From Ornithodoros turicata (lineage: Eukaryota; Arthropoda; Arachnida; Ixodida; Argasidae): a stretch of DNA of 64,000 nt. Position 1 is the stretch's first letter; the number at the start of each line of letters is the position of its first letter. The DNA lies in NCBI RefSeq assembly GCF_037126465.1, contig NC_088210.1:12112011-12176010 (forward strand). Direction: 5' to 3'. Under the pieces are notes generated by a model, which did not search any database, had not been told where the DNA came from, and was given only the letters and a program-made list of their open reading frames with translations. Positions 41,980 through 51,662 of the stretch are shown here, piece after piece. The position numbers and the translations under genes are program-made.

Positions 41980-42235
41980 AAAGCAGAAGTTCGCCTCAAA
42001 ACACCCTGAGCGCCCGCACTTTCGATTTGTGGAAGGCACTGGGCGTGCGCGGTGTTGTGACGATTAATATAACTGTTACAAAAAGGCGTACGCTTCCGGT
42101 TTTCAACAAATCATGGCAGAGAACGATGCGATTCGATATGATATGATATATTCGATATATATTCGATATATTCGATATATATTCGATATATATTCGATAT
42201 ATATATATATATTCGATATATTCGATATGATTAGC
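41980..42235. repeat. Decayed A/B MITE grading into an ATTCGATAT microsatellite
   Basis: CAAAGCAGAAGTTCGCCTCA, TGTTACAAAAAGGCGTACGC and GGTTTTCAACAAATCATGGC are MITE parts. From 42120 the sequence becomes ATTCGATATG and ATATTCGATAT units to about 42235. Confidence 0.75.
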
Positions 42236-42241
42236 TATATA

Positions 42242-42476
42242 CTGTTAAAAGAGAACTTCACCTCAAAGCACGCTCCTATCCAACCATCATTCCGAATGAT
42301 ATCATTTTGTGCCCTTGTTTGCTGAAAATGGGAGGAGGCGCCTATTTGGGACACATTATGCTTGTGCCAGATGGGCTCCTCCCCTTGTTTTGAACGAATC
42401 ATGACACAGAATGATATCGTTCGGTATGGTGGTTGGCTAGGAGTGCGCTATGTGGTGAAGTTCTGTTTTAACAGTG
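42242..42476. mobile_element. Family A3 palindromic MITE (235 bp)
   Basis: CACTGTTAAAA-type left end (ACTGTTAAAAGAGAACTTC) to GAAGTTCTGTTTTAACAGTG, TA on both sides. Directly followed by an extra terminus, TGTGCGGTGAAGTTCTCTTT, TAATAGTG (42485-42517), left from another copy. Confidence 0.92.
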
Positions 42477-43144
42477 TAGGATTGTGTTGTGCGGTGAAGT
42501 TCTCTTTTAATAGTGTACGGTATGTACCGGATGGATCAAAACGGGTGAACATTTTTCGGAAAAGTCATAATGTTGTTTAAGGAAGTTTATTACAAGTTAT
42601 GCACTGCGTGTACATAAGTGCCTACTCGGTTTATGATTTTTTACACCACCGGCGAAATAGGATATACGATAAGATAGCCTATGCGATGCGCGCAGAGGTA
42701 CATGCCATACACTCTTAAAAATGAACTTCACCGCATAGCACGCTTCTATCATCTCCTATGGTACTGTTATCTGCTCTGATTTGTTGAAAACGGGAAGCGT
42801 ACGCCTTTTTTTGCAGTGATGGGCAGTAGTTTAACTACATGTAGTTTAACTACTAATTAAACTACTTTCTATGTAGTTACGGGGTAATTGCAACTACTCA
42901 ACGGATAGTAATTAGAAGCTAGTAGTTAAACTACATTTTTCGTAGTTAACTACTGTAGTTTAACTACGAAACTGCCGTCGGGAGTCGGCAGTCGGCAGGT
43001 TGGACACGGCTTAGACCGAAGACAAGCGCCAAGCCACGATCCAAGCCACTCCGATCCACGCCAATCTAGGCAAAAAACATGTTGTGTCTTGCACGCCCAT
43101 TGCTGTGTCTCTTCGCGTCCTGTTTGATTGTTAATGTTGTAGGG

Positions 43145-43267
43145 ATGGACTCTTTCGTTATTGAACACTACTATAAGTATGCCAACGTGAGAGCAGGAAG
43201 CAAAAACTTCGCTGCATCCTGCAAGTTCTGCCCTCATCGCGTCCTATCTGGGAACGTGAAAAGCTAA
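43145..43267 (+). pseudogene. hAT transposase N-terminal exon relic with BED zinc-finger half
   Basis: Lies inside the hAT element, whose transposase would cut and rejoin DNA at the CAGTG ends. The frame begins with MDSFVIEHYYKYANVR and continues with a CKFCPHRVLSGNVKS segment: aromatic residues, then C-X2-C, as in the first half of a BED finger. A stop follows the S, just before the expected T-S-N-x3-H-L half with the paired histidines. I chose the ATG at 43145 because it has a G-rich context and directly precedes the domain; an in-frame ATG at 43079 would add a hydrophobic stretch. The dimerisation region and catalytic DDE residues are missing, so it is non-functional. Confidence 0.6.
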
Positions 43268-43391
43268 AGGTTCCTAGTCAAATAACTTGATTTTTGTGCC
43301 CAATTACCTACCATTTTAGCTACCTCCAACCAACATTTATGTCTTGGACAGAAAATGTAGTTGCAAAAGTAATTGAAACTACTTCGTAGTA

Positions 43392-43785
43392 CACTCTTAA
43401 AAATGATGGTGGTGGTGGTGGCGGTGGTGGCGATAGGGCTTGCCGTTGTCGGCCTCACGTATGTGGGCAACGTCACGACTGACGCCCTGGGAATGTGCGT
43501 CCTGGGCCGACTTCTAAGGGAACTGTGCCGACATATGTCTGAAAGCGTCTGAGGAAAAATGCACTTCACCACATAGCACGCTCCTAGCCAACCATCATCC
43601 CGAATGACAACTTTCTCGCCCTAGATTTGTTGAAAACGGGAGGAGGAGCCTATTTTGTATCCCTTATGCACGGCACAGAATAGGCTCCGCCTCCCGTTTT
43701 CAACAAATCAGGGGAGAGAACGTTGTCATTCGGGATTATGGTTGGCTAGGATCGTGCTATGTGGTGAAGTTCATTTCTAAGAGTG
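43392..43785. mobile_element. Family A2 MITE inside the hAT element
   Basis: CACTCTTAAAAATG … AAGTTCATTTCTAAGAGTG with TA at 43390-43391 and 43786-43787. Arms CACATAGCACGCTCCTAGCC, CGGGAGGAGGAGCCTATTTT, and mirror. Split near its left end by a SINE. Confidence 0.93.
43406..43554 (-). mobile_element. 5'-truncated SINE inside A2 inside hAT inside A1
   Basis: Minus-strand reading: CCTCAGACGCTTTCAGACAT, GGCACAGTTCCCTTAGAAGT, GGCCCAGGACGCACATTCCC and a CACC-type tail. The duplication AAAAATG is at 43399-43405 and 43555-43561. It is the innermost and so youngest layer of the nest. Confidence 0.94.
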
Positions 43786-44129
43786 TAGTTGGAGCTGTAG
43801 GTTAACTACTGTTTTAAAAAGTAGTTAGTTTGTAGTCACAATTACTATTAATACAAGTAGCTAGTAGTTGTAGTTAAACAACTTTCAAAGTAGTTTCTGC
43901 CCATCACTGCTTTTTTGTGCCACTTGTGCTATTCATAATTGTCACAAGTAAGGCATACGCCTCCCGTTTTAAACAAAATCAGGGCGATATCATTCGTGAC
44001 GATGGTTGGCTAGGAGCGTGCTATGCGGTGAAGTTTATTTCTAAGAGTGTACCATTAGGAAGCCACAGAAAAATGCCGGAGCTACCGCATCGAACAAATA
44101 GCATTATTCAATACCTCCGAACGGACTCA

Positions 44130-44290
44130 CATAGTAAATGAAGTTGCGTATCTTAAATACTTTTGCGTGTAGCTTGGTATCTTGCAAATACTTTCAAAGC
44201 TCAGTATTTAGCAATCTAACTTACATACTTTTTGCAGTAACTTTCCAAGTTACTTTGAAGATACTTCTCTGTGCGTGACACGGAGGTGGA
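44130..44290. repeat. hAT-like subterminal repeat patch
   Basis: GTATCTTAAATACTTTTGCG, CTTGCAAATACTTTCAAAGC and CAAGTTACTTTGAAGATACT show the repeated ATACTT / AAGTAT motifs of some hAT elements. A similar patch is at 45090-45240. No termini or duplication found, so the assignment is weak. Confidence 0.4.
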
Positions 44291-44356
44291 GCGAAGGATT
44301 CTCTTTTGTCACGGCAATGGCGCTTTGTGTTGTATACATATGCTTTAGCGTCTGAT

Positions 44357-44572
44357 ACCCCTGCCATACGGGCAGTTTTCAATCATCATTGAAGCCAATC
44401 GTCATGGAACACGCGCGTGGCGCCACCACGCGTGTGACGTGTCAACTTGGCAAAAAGCATTGGATCCAATGCTCCCTGAAAGGTTGACACGTTACACCCC
44501 AGATGGCACTACGCGTGTGCTCAATGACGATTGGTTTCAATGATCACTGAAGAGTCCACGTGTGGCAGGGGT
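44357..44572. mobile_element. Family D foldback MITE, intact (216 bp)
   Basis: CCCCTGCCATACGGGCAG to CCACGTGTGGCAGGGG, TA on both sides (44355-44356, 44573-44574). The centre is the perfect palindrome GCATTGGATCCAATGC; arms contain CATCATTGAAGCCAATCGTC and CACGCGTGTGACGTGTCAAC. Confidence 0.9.
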
Positions 44573-44699
44573 ATGAGATATTCGGGACATCCACGGGGGG
44601 GGGGGGGGGGTTCCTCTTGGAAAGGGGTAGCGTTCAGCGCCTCGGGCTTGGGAGCAGGCACGACACGATGTGTTGTGTATGTGGGGTAAACCATTGAGA

Positions 44700-44784
44700 C
44701 CCGTATCACTCCTACCCTACCCTACCCATTCCCTACCTTTCCTGTTCTTGTTTTTTTAAATACACATACTCCCCCCCCCCCCCC
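44700..44784 (+). mobile_element. Poly(C)-tailed retroposon 3' end, diverged
   Basis: CTACCCTACCCATTCCCTAC, CTGTTCTTGTTTTTTTAAAT, ACACATACT and 14 C (44771-44784). The hairpin is not recognisable. A run of 16 G at 44595-44610 lies upstream in opposite sense. Confidence 0.55.
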
Positions 44785-45591
44785 TCATCACGCAGGATGA
44801 AAAACCCTTGCCGAAAGCCGTATCGAGGGAGGGCGAGTAACATATTATAGCCCTTTATGAGGTTAAAGCAACGATAAGGAGGAGTCTGTCGTTCTTGTAG
44901 TGCATTCGTTCGCGTCTGTGTAGAGCGCCTGTTCAGTATTGGGGGAATGTGTTTAAAAAATGAGGCAAGCTATTAGAAAGTAATTTTTAAACGCAGTTGT
45001 TCCAGCGAGCCAATAAAGTTTTTTTGATGATGCCATTTTGAACTTCACGCGCTCCGTATTTCTTTGATAGCGAATTACAACAGCGACGCCAAGGGATATT
45101 GAAAGTAACGAGTTACTTTTAAGAGCATTTAATACTCTATCTTAAATACTTTTCAAGATTGGGTGTTTAGTATACACCACTCAGTTACTTCCTTCCTCAG
45201 TACTCAGTAACTTAAACTTAAATACATTTTATGAGCATCTTGTACAAAGCCTGGACTCCGAGCCGTGTTCTGCTCCGATCACCCGTCAATATTCGCGGAG
45301 TATTCCCTTCCATCGTTTCAACACGTAATAATACTAATAATATATGGCATACAATTACGACAACACATTTATTGAGTCTCGGGAAGCGGACCCTGCTTGT
45401 TATTTTTTTGTTTGCCGTTTTTTTTTAAACTTTTTATGTAGCTTGGTCACCTCGACGTTGGTCTTTCTACTTTCTTTTCTATTCTCGAGTATACTGAAGT
45501 AGCCTGACCCGACCCGGTCTCACATCTCCTTTATATCTCAATCAATCAATCAATCAGTCAAGTGCGTATACGCGGCGTCAGCACGCGGTGG
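44785..45591. other. No gene recognised; retroposon-like AATAAAG and (TCAA)n tails
   Basis: CCAATAAAGTTTTTTTGATG near 45012 and TCAATCAATCAATCAATCAG near 45538-45557 look like retroposon tails without identifiable bodies. The ATACTT-rich patch at 45090-45240 is discussed at 44130. Confidence 0.45.
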
Positions 45592-45657
45592 TGTACCCCA
45601 ATTGTTGCGGTGAAATCACCTCATTCCTTGGTCATTCATGTATAGTTGTTGTTGTTC
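45592..45657 (+). mobile_element. Family K retroposon 3' end
   Basis: TGTACCCCAATTGTTGCGGT, GAAATCACCTCATTCC, GTCATTCATGTATAG and TTGTTGTTG, as at 20847-20908. Confidence 0.6.
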
Positions 45658-46601
45658 CCCTCGCATACATAATGGGTGCAGCGATTTTCTAACCCCTTTT
45701 CTGAGACAAAACTCCTTCACAAATTCTTTGGCACATGTAACACGAGTACGTGTTATCGGTGTTCTCTTCGTCCTTAACGTCCGTAATGTCATTAATCGAG
45801 TTTTTTCTGCGAAAAAAAAATCAACAACAAAAAACAAGTAGCACGTTTGACTGAGAAAATAGGCTAGCGCAACGAAAAAAAAAAAAAGAAATTGAGAAGA
45901 AGCTGATCTCTTTACTAAATGTTCCAGCTTGAACCTTCGCCACATTCCTGTACCTCAAGGTGCCCTCAGTACATGATTTGTAGAAGGCGCATACGCTTAC
46001 AAGCCTATTAGGTGCAAATAATGTCCGTTAGGAAAGGCAGGCACGTACTTGTACCTGTTATACCTGCTCCGTATAGCACGTATGGACGGGCTGAATATTT
46101 CTTACACCTTATCCCAGGAATAACAAATTTCTCGTCATTTGAATGCGTATAAGGACTCTCCATATGACTGCAGAGAGTGCATCCATGCATACGAAAAGAG
46201 CCATTAAATAAGGGAGCTATACGAACCCTGTCGGCGCAGTCGATGATCACCGAGAAAGGAGCCCAGCGTGGTTTACACCGGCGGCTGCGTGGAAATTTTT
46301 GCCGTGTAAGCCAACAACGGACGACGGGCTGTGCGGCTAATCGCTTATGAGCGCGGAATAATCAGGGTGGAAGCGACACTTAACGGATCGCTCGCTCAGA
46401 AACAGGTGTCGACGCAAACATTTCGATTCTCCTCCTTAGAGGCTGCGCTCGGCCAGCACGGGACCATGTGTGGATGTACCAGCGCCCGTGGCCTATGTAG
46501 TGGCTATACTGGGTGTCCCAGAAAACGTGTCACTGAATTATATATAAAGAAACTACGCCACCTATAGAATCATGTGGCCGACGGCATCTGTTCGTACTAA
46601 G
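45658..46601. other. No recognised gene or repeat
   Basis: A motif TGGGTGTCCCAGAAAACGTG near 46510 resembles ends of widespread arthropod elements; nothing else supports an element here. Confidence 0.35.
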
Positions 46602-47121
46602 CAGAGTTGTACGTAACGCGTTACTAGTAATTGCGTTACTAGTAATCAATTACTTTTTCAGTAAATGTTAACGTAATCAATTAATTTTGTGAGCAAGTAA
46701 TTTTCCAAGTAATCTGATTACAATTTTCGGTAATCAATTACTGAGTAATCGATTACTTTTTTAACCTTCTGTCAACAAGGGCAACACTTTTCAGCAAGCC
46801 CGATCTTCGACTGAAGCAATGACGCAGAGGTCCACAGAGGACGCACAGTAATACGATAATTCCTTACAACCACGACCTACTGGAGCAACAGTAACAATAG
46901 TAACAAAACGAGCGGATTTTTCAACGCCTATACGGTCGTCCTCATCTGGGACAGGAGGCGAGACAATTTAAAAGTAACGGGAAAAGTAACGCGTTACATT
47001 TTTAATCGGTAACGTATTACATTTTTGATGAAGTAATTTGTAACGCTAAAGAATTACTTTTCGCGCAGTAGTAACAGTAATTGTAATCAATTACTTTTTT
47101 CGAGTAACGTGTACAACTCCG
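46602..47121. mobile_element. Non-autonomous hAT transposon (520 bp)
   Basis: Ends CAGAGTTGTACGTAACGCG / CGAGTAACGTGTACAACTCC…G; perfect 8-bp duplication GTACTAAG at 46594-46601 and 47122-47129. Subterminal GTTACT / AGTAATCAATTACT motifs are repeated many times in both orientations. No transposase. Confidence 0.92.
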
Positions 47122-47129
47122 GTACTAAG

Positions 47130-47405
47130 TTTGTGCCACGTCCTGATGTGAATGTCGTGTATCGTAAGTTTAATCACGTAAATATTTGCGAGCTGAACTC
47201 GGAAATTTGCCAAGTAAAAGTAACTTTTTGATCCCGCCAATATCAAGAGCGTGCCGAATTCACTTAAATTCATTGTAATTGACAGGGATATTGAGGAGTT
47301 ATTCAATCAGAAAAAATAGCGGAACATCATGATTTTCGGAGCACCAGACCATAACGCCGCGACGACTCTTTCAGCACAATTGCTGACAAAAGCAGGTTCT
47401 AAACA
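47130..47405. other. No recognised gene or repeat
   Basis: Nothing recognised. Confidence 0.35.
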
Positions 47406-47903
47406 CACTCTAAAAACTGAACTTCACCGCATAGCACGCTCTGCGCCAACCATTTCCACGAATGATACACTCTTAGAAATGAACTTCACCGCATAGCACG
47501 CTCCTAGCCAACCATAATCTCGAATGATAGCGTTATCTTCCCTGATTTGCTGAAAACGGGAGGCGTACGCCTTTTTTGTGACAATTATGAACAGCATAAG
47601 TGTCACAAAATAGGCTCCGCCCCACGTTTTCAACAAATCAGGGACGAGAACGTTGTCATTCGGAACGATGGTTGGCTAGGAGCGTGCTATGTGGTGAAAC
47701 TCATTTTTAAGAGTGTAGGGTTATCGCTTCTGATACGAAGAGAGAGGGAGGCGTACACCTTTTTGTGTCAATTATCATATATCCAAATTGACACAAAAAG
47801 GCGTACGCCTCCCTCTCTCCTTGAATCAGAAGCGATAACTCTATCTTTCGATGCAATGGTTGGCGCAGAGCGTGCTAAGCGGTGAAATTCAGTTTTTAGA
47901 GTG
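47406..47903. mobile_element. Family B MITE split by a chimeric A element
   Basis: CACTCTAAAAACTGAACTTC … CATTTCCACGAATGA, then after the insertion GGGTTATCGCTTCTGATACG, CAAATTGACACAAAAAGGCG, GAATCAGAAGCGATAACTCT and GTGAAATTCAGTTTTTAGAG…TG. The A insertion used a TA at ATGATA|GGG, showing that A elements were active after B. Confidence 0.9.
47468..47715. mobile_element. Chimeric MITE: A1 left half, A2 right half (248 bp)
   Basis: The left half is A1 (ACCGCATAGC, GAATGATAGCGTTATC, GGCGTACGCCTTTTTTGTGA). The right half is A2 (ACAAAATAGGCTCCGCCCCA, GACGAGAACGTTGTCATTC, GCTATGTGGTGAAACTC). The switch is at the loop near 47600, GTGTCACAAAATAGG. TA duplications are intact, so the chimera itself transposed. 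Confidence 0.93.
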
Positions 47904-48542
47904 CACAGCCCACAGAGTGAGAGTAGAAAAGGAGACAGGTCCTGAAATTGGGAGAGGGAAAGCATTATCCCAGGAAAGAGCCGGACGCGATAACCCATGC
48001 CTGCGTTATCTCTTTCTGCGATGCTGGTGTGGGCTGGGTTTCCAACCTCCTTTCGTCGGACTGACAACGATTGCGCTGAAAAATTCCTGGAACGCTATCC
48101 TCTAGGAGCTCCGCAGAGCATGGTGTTCGGCTATTTTTTTTCGATGGGATAGCTCCTGAATATCCCCGTCAATATCCCCGTCGTATTGGCCGACTACGGC
48201 AGCACTGCCATCACTGCGCACCACTACGTGTGGATTGTACGGTGCAAAGTGTTGTCGACACTGTGTTGCAAATTGGCCGCGTTGCTCCGTGTACAGATAG
48301 AAAATTTCTGGAAATTTTGAACTCCTGGAAAATAGACGATTTTTTTCCTTTCATGTCTTTTTTGTGTGTGTGTGTGTGTTTGCAAGATTGAAAAAAAAAT
48401 TGGGGGCTTTCTCTCTCTTGCGGAGGTCCACGAGGTTCTGGGCGTAGCGTTTACTGAGACGACTTAATTATATGACATGAATTAAGTAATTATTAGTTAT
48501 AAAAATTAGGTTAATTGCGTTAATTGAATTAATTTAACCCTA
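47904..48542. other. No recognised gene or repeat
   Basis: A (TG)n run is at 48362-48382 and an AT-rich ATTAATTGAATTAATTTAAC stretch near 48518-48537. Nothing else recognised. Confidence 0.35.
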
Positions 48543-48627
48543 CACTCTTAAAAATTAGGTGATGGTGGTGGTGACGAACCGGCTTGCCGTTGTTGGCCTC
48601 ACGTATATGTGGGCTGCGTCACGACTG
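48543..48627 (-). mobile_element. A-family terminus followed by a SINE 3' fragment
   Basis: CACTCTTAAAAAT is followed by GTGATGGTGGTGGTGACGAA, CGGCTTGCCGTTGTTGGCCT and GGCTGCGTCACGACTG, the SINE 3' part on the minus strand. It is the same arrangement as 43392-43554, but everything to the right has been lost. Confidence 0.7.
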
Positions 48628-48904
48628 TAGGAGATATAGTGTGATAACGGATAAAGGAATGATGACGGCCGAAATTTAAGATTTAGGGCTGTCACTGCAG
48701 AGTTGCCGAGAAGTCTGAGCAGTATAGCCTTTGAGCGAGGTCAGATTCCTGGAGAAAGTAGACGAGGCTGCGAATTTTTGGAGTGTCTTTCCGTGAAAGA
48801 GCCTTTGGGATGTATAGGACATCATTCACCGTACAGTTCCTGCAATGGCCAAGGTATATTTCTCCCGCACCGCAGCATATGCACAGCAATGCAGTAGGAT
48901 GTGC
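48628..48904. other. No recognised gene or repeat
   Basis: Nothing recognised on either strand. Confidence 0.35.
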
Positions 48905-49308
48905 TCGATACTGCTCTTAAAAATGAACTTCACCGCATAGCACGCTCCTAGCTAACCATCATCGCGAATGACACCCTTCTCTCATCATCGTCTGTTGAGA
49001 ACGGAAGGCCTACCCGTTTTGTGATACGTATTCAGTCGATTATTGACGTTGTGGTGACGGCTCTCTGATAAAGCGCTCATCACCATCCCCTCATCCGTTC
49101 CCAATGCGCAATAGGGCAGTGTACCGCCTCAGCTGAAGGTGAACCGCCCACCTCATCATCATCATCATCATCATCCAATGTATGTGTGTGTTGATGTCAT
49201 TCGGGATGATGGTCGGCTATACGCTCTTAAAACAGAGCTTCACCGCGCGTAACATGATCATAGCTCACCAGCATCCCGCATGACATAGTTCTCTCCCCTC
49301 ATAGTGCG
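48905..49308. mobile_element. Decayed A-family MITE with a CAT-tailed retroposon inside
   Basis: CTCTTAAAAATGAACTTCAC, GCACGCTCCTAGCTAACC, TGTTGAGAACGGAAGG open the MITE. From about 49040, GACGGCTCTCTGATAAAGCG … CAATAGGGCAGTGTACCGCC … (CAT)n at 49154-49177 looks like a retroposon 3' end. The right MITE arm (CATTCGGGATGATGGTCGGC, TATACGCTCTTAAAACAGAG) is rearranged. Confidence 0.65.
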
Positions 49309-49797
49309 CACTCTAAGAAAAAATGGCGCGAAAAAAAGGTGGTATCTGCTATAAGTGATTACCTAGGTCAACATAGCGTCTGATAAAGGGCGAAAAACGG
49401 TGGTAACCATGCCTGTTAACGTCTCTTTACAGTTGTTGTACAAAATGTGTGTAAGCACCGTTCTTACATACTACAGAAGCGAACAACAACAACATAGATG
49501 AATGGATGATGATGATGATGTGGGATGTTTCCCTGCGTTGAGTGGAGCACAGAAGCGAAGCACTTTCAGGGAGTGTTGCTTTCCCAGCATTGACAGTGCA
49601 GTGGACATTGAGCACATTGTGTACAACGGAGTTAACTGCAACTAAAATTTGTTTTGGGACGTGCGCTGATCTGTTGTGCCGACTGCAACCAGGTAGTAAG
49701 GTATAGAACTTTGCAACCTTTTGGGCACAACATATGCGACAACTATATTACTTCCTAAAATGCGTAACTGTCCCATCCTTTTTTTTTCCTAAGAGTG
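49309..49797. mobile_element. Family F MITE with replaced middle
   Basis: CACTCTAAGAAAAAATGGCG, GGTGGTATCTGCTATAAGTG, TCAACATAGCGTCTGATAAA at left; GGGCACAACATATGCGACAA, CTTCCTAAAATGCGTAACTG and CCTAAGAGTG at right. About 49435-49690 is unrelated and contains (CAACAA) and (GATGAT) runs, likely a decayed insertion. Confidence 0.75.
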
Positions 49798-49799
49798 TG

Positions 49800-49968
49800 G
49801 TTGAAAATAGGAGACGTAGGCTTTTTGTGACACTTATGGCAATCATGTGAGTTGTCACAAAACGGCGTGATCCTCTCGCTTTCCAAAAAATCACAAGTGA
49901 TATAGAGGTGCACAACATTCTGTGCAATGGTTTGTATTCAACGAGTGAGAAGTTCGGTTTTAAAGGCG
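49800..49968. repeat. Decayed A/B-type MITE core and right end
   Basis: GGTTGAAAATAGGAGACGTA, GGCTTTTTGTGACACTTATG, GTTGTCACAAAACGGCGTGA, and GAGAAGTTCGGTTTTAAAGG in A/B order; left terminus missing. Confidence 0.6.
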
Positions 49969-49976
49969 TGGAACTA

Positions 49977-50214
49977 CACTCTTAAAAATGAACTTCACCA
50001 CATAGCACGCTCCTAGCCAACCATCATCCCGAATGACAACGTTCTCGCCCCCGATTGGTTGAAAGCGAGAGGCGGAGCCTATTTTGTGCCGTACATAATG
50101 AGCACAAAATAGGCTCCGCCTCTCGTTTTCAACAAATCGGGGGCGAGAACGTTGTCATTCGGGATGATGGTTGGCTAGGAGCGTGCTATGTGGTGAAGTT
50201 CATTTTTGAGAGTG
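49977..50214. mobile_element. Family A2 palindromic MITE, intact (238 bp)
   Basis: CACTCTTAAAAATGAACTTC to GAAGTTCATTTTTGAGAGTG with TA on both sides. Arms contain CGAATGACAACGTTCTCGCC and GCGGAGCCTATTTTGTGC around the loop CGTACATAATGA. It differs slightly from other A2 copies at the core (GGCGGAGCC instead of GGAGGAGCC). Confidence 0.95.
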
Positions 50215-50216
50215 TA

Positions 50217-51370
50217 GCCATTGCGAAACTCTCAAAGTCGTCTTTCATTAGCGGCTAAGAAACAGTGTAACTGTTAAAGTGAGCTGTAAAAGCCAAAGCA
50301 CTTGAACGAGACTGCGCTCCGACGCTTAGCTCAAATGAGCTACCGCTTCTAAGCTGTCGATAAAAAACTACAAGAAGCGCAAACTTTGTTGCTCTTCCCA
50401 TGTGTACTCTCATCTTGTTCCAATAATAAACCAAGCTGCCTTCTTTGCGTAGGTAATTAGCAGACGTCGTTGCCAAGGACAGCAACGACTTGCGACCACT
50501 TTGCTTCGCGCGTTGTCTTTATCAACACAAGTTTTGAACGATATGGCATCTGCTTCTGGATTTTTACGTTGCTTTCGGGTGCCATGTCGCCTGCGCATTG
50601 GAAATAAAACGAGAAGAAAAATAATTAACATGTTTAGACGAAAATAACGAGAAAGTACTGTCAAAATTAGAGCTAGAAGGATGTGTAAATCGGGGGGGGG
50701 GGGGATATGTTTAGTGCTGATAGAAAAAAAAAGTGCAACATTTTGTTTCACGTTCAAAAGTGAAACCTTGCACGGAAATGTTCCTTTCTTGATGTGTCCT
50801 CTCATCCGGGGCACATACCTGATTTCGCTGCCGTTGAGCTTCTCTAGTTCACACGCGGGCAGTGGCTTGGTGGTGATGGTTATGGTGATGGATAGAAAAA
50901 AAAAGAGGTGAGGCACGACTAAATCGGACTGGCTATCCCAGTACCCACTGCGTTGACTGAGTGGGTACTGCATTCGCGTGCTGATTGGAGACCAGAGGTC
51001 ATGCAAGGGTATATTTGTTTTCTTGGAGACCCAGCTTGTTACGCTTCAAGAGATAGAGCCCTGAAAGAAGAAAGGTTAGCCAGTTGCAGGGCTCGAACCC
51101 ACATCTTCTGCGTTTTCAGTGACTTCCGTCTTTCCTCCTTCATTGTTCTTAGGCACATGAGGCTTTGTGTGTTTGTCCTTTCTTCTGTGTTCCAGCCTGA
51201 GAATATCACTTTCCATCAATATAGAGTTCCTCCGACGGTAGTCGACGTGGTACATTACTGTCCACCGCGGCCGTGTCTCCTTGCATTGCCACTGGCTTCC
51301 CAGAGTGTCGTTCTTTTTGTGGGTTTCTTTGTTCTTTGTACATGACGAACATTGCGCGCTATTATATAGC
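50217..51370. other. No gene recognised; minus-strand poly(C) tail and tRNA-like SINE trace
   Basis: G13 at 50692-50704 followed by ATATGTTTAGTG is a minus-strand poly(C) retroposon end. Near 51084-51107, on the minus strand, GTGGGTTCGAGCCCTGCAAC has a B-box look. A 198-codon minus-strand frame crosses the G run; its proline stretch comes from poly(C), so I do not call it a gene. Confidence 0.5.
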
Positions 51371-51381
51371 TTGTTTGAAGC

Positions 51382-51554
51382 CCGCAACGCTCTGCGCTCA
51401 AAGCTCTTCTGACATTTCTGGACACCATCGGACTTCGATCGTTATTGTGAAGGGGCTCGTTATTTTATTCCCCACTTTCCCACGAGCAATGGGGTAGAGT
51501 ATCGCCTGTGGCGATGAAACTCCCCAACTCTCCAAAGCCAAAATAAAGTTGCTG
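51382..51554 (+). mobile_element. Severely 5'-truncated LINE copy with 11-bp duplication
   Basis: Encodes only the last residues of ORF2 (ALKALLTFLDTIGLRSLL, stop), identical to the 908-2589 LINE, then the 3' UTR with CCAAAATAAAGTTGCTG. Flanked by TTGTTTGAAGC at 51371-51381 and 51555-51565. The near-identity indicates recent activity. Confidence 0.93.
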
Positions 51555-51662
51555 TTGTTTGAAGCTCGTTTGGCTTGTGAAAGTGTAAGGATTTCGTGCA
51601 TTCCATTCGTGCTACACTGTATTGAAATTGTACTGCACAAGTGTCCTTTGACACATTAAATG

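Larger units (their letters stand above)
42814..43909. mobile_element. hAT transposon, internally deleted, inserted in A1
   Basis: Ends CAGTGATGGGCAGTAGTT / AAGTAGTTTCTGCCCATCAC…TG with 8-bp duplication TTTTTTTG / CTTTTTTG. Subterminal AACTAC / GTAGTT motifs are clustered on both sides. Without its own A2 insertion it is about 700 bp. It keeps a fragment of the transposase start. Confidence 0.9.
42710..44049. mobile_element. Family A1 MITE, outermost layer of a four-level nest
   Basis: Left half 42710-42813 (CACTCTTAAAAATGAACTTC … GGGAAGCGTACGCCTTTTTT); right half 43910-44049 (CTTTTTTGTGCCACTTGTGC … AAGTTTATTTCTAAGAGTG); TA outside both. A hAT element sits in the central loop. Confidence 0.92.

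Noticed and set aside
46500..46530. GGGTGTCCCAGAAAACGTGTCA-like motif as a transposon end
   Set aside because: Similar short phrases occur near 28990, 32505 and 59272, but I could not find partner ends or duplications.
50410..51006. 198-codon minus-strand frame
   Set aside because: It crosses a poly(C) tract (giving prolines) and low-complexity sequence; no domain, no supporting context.
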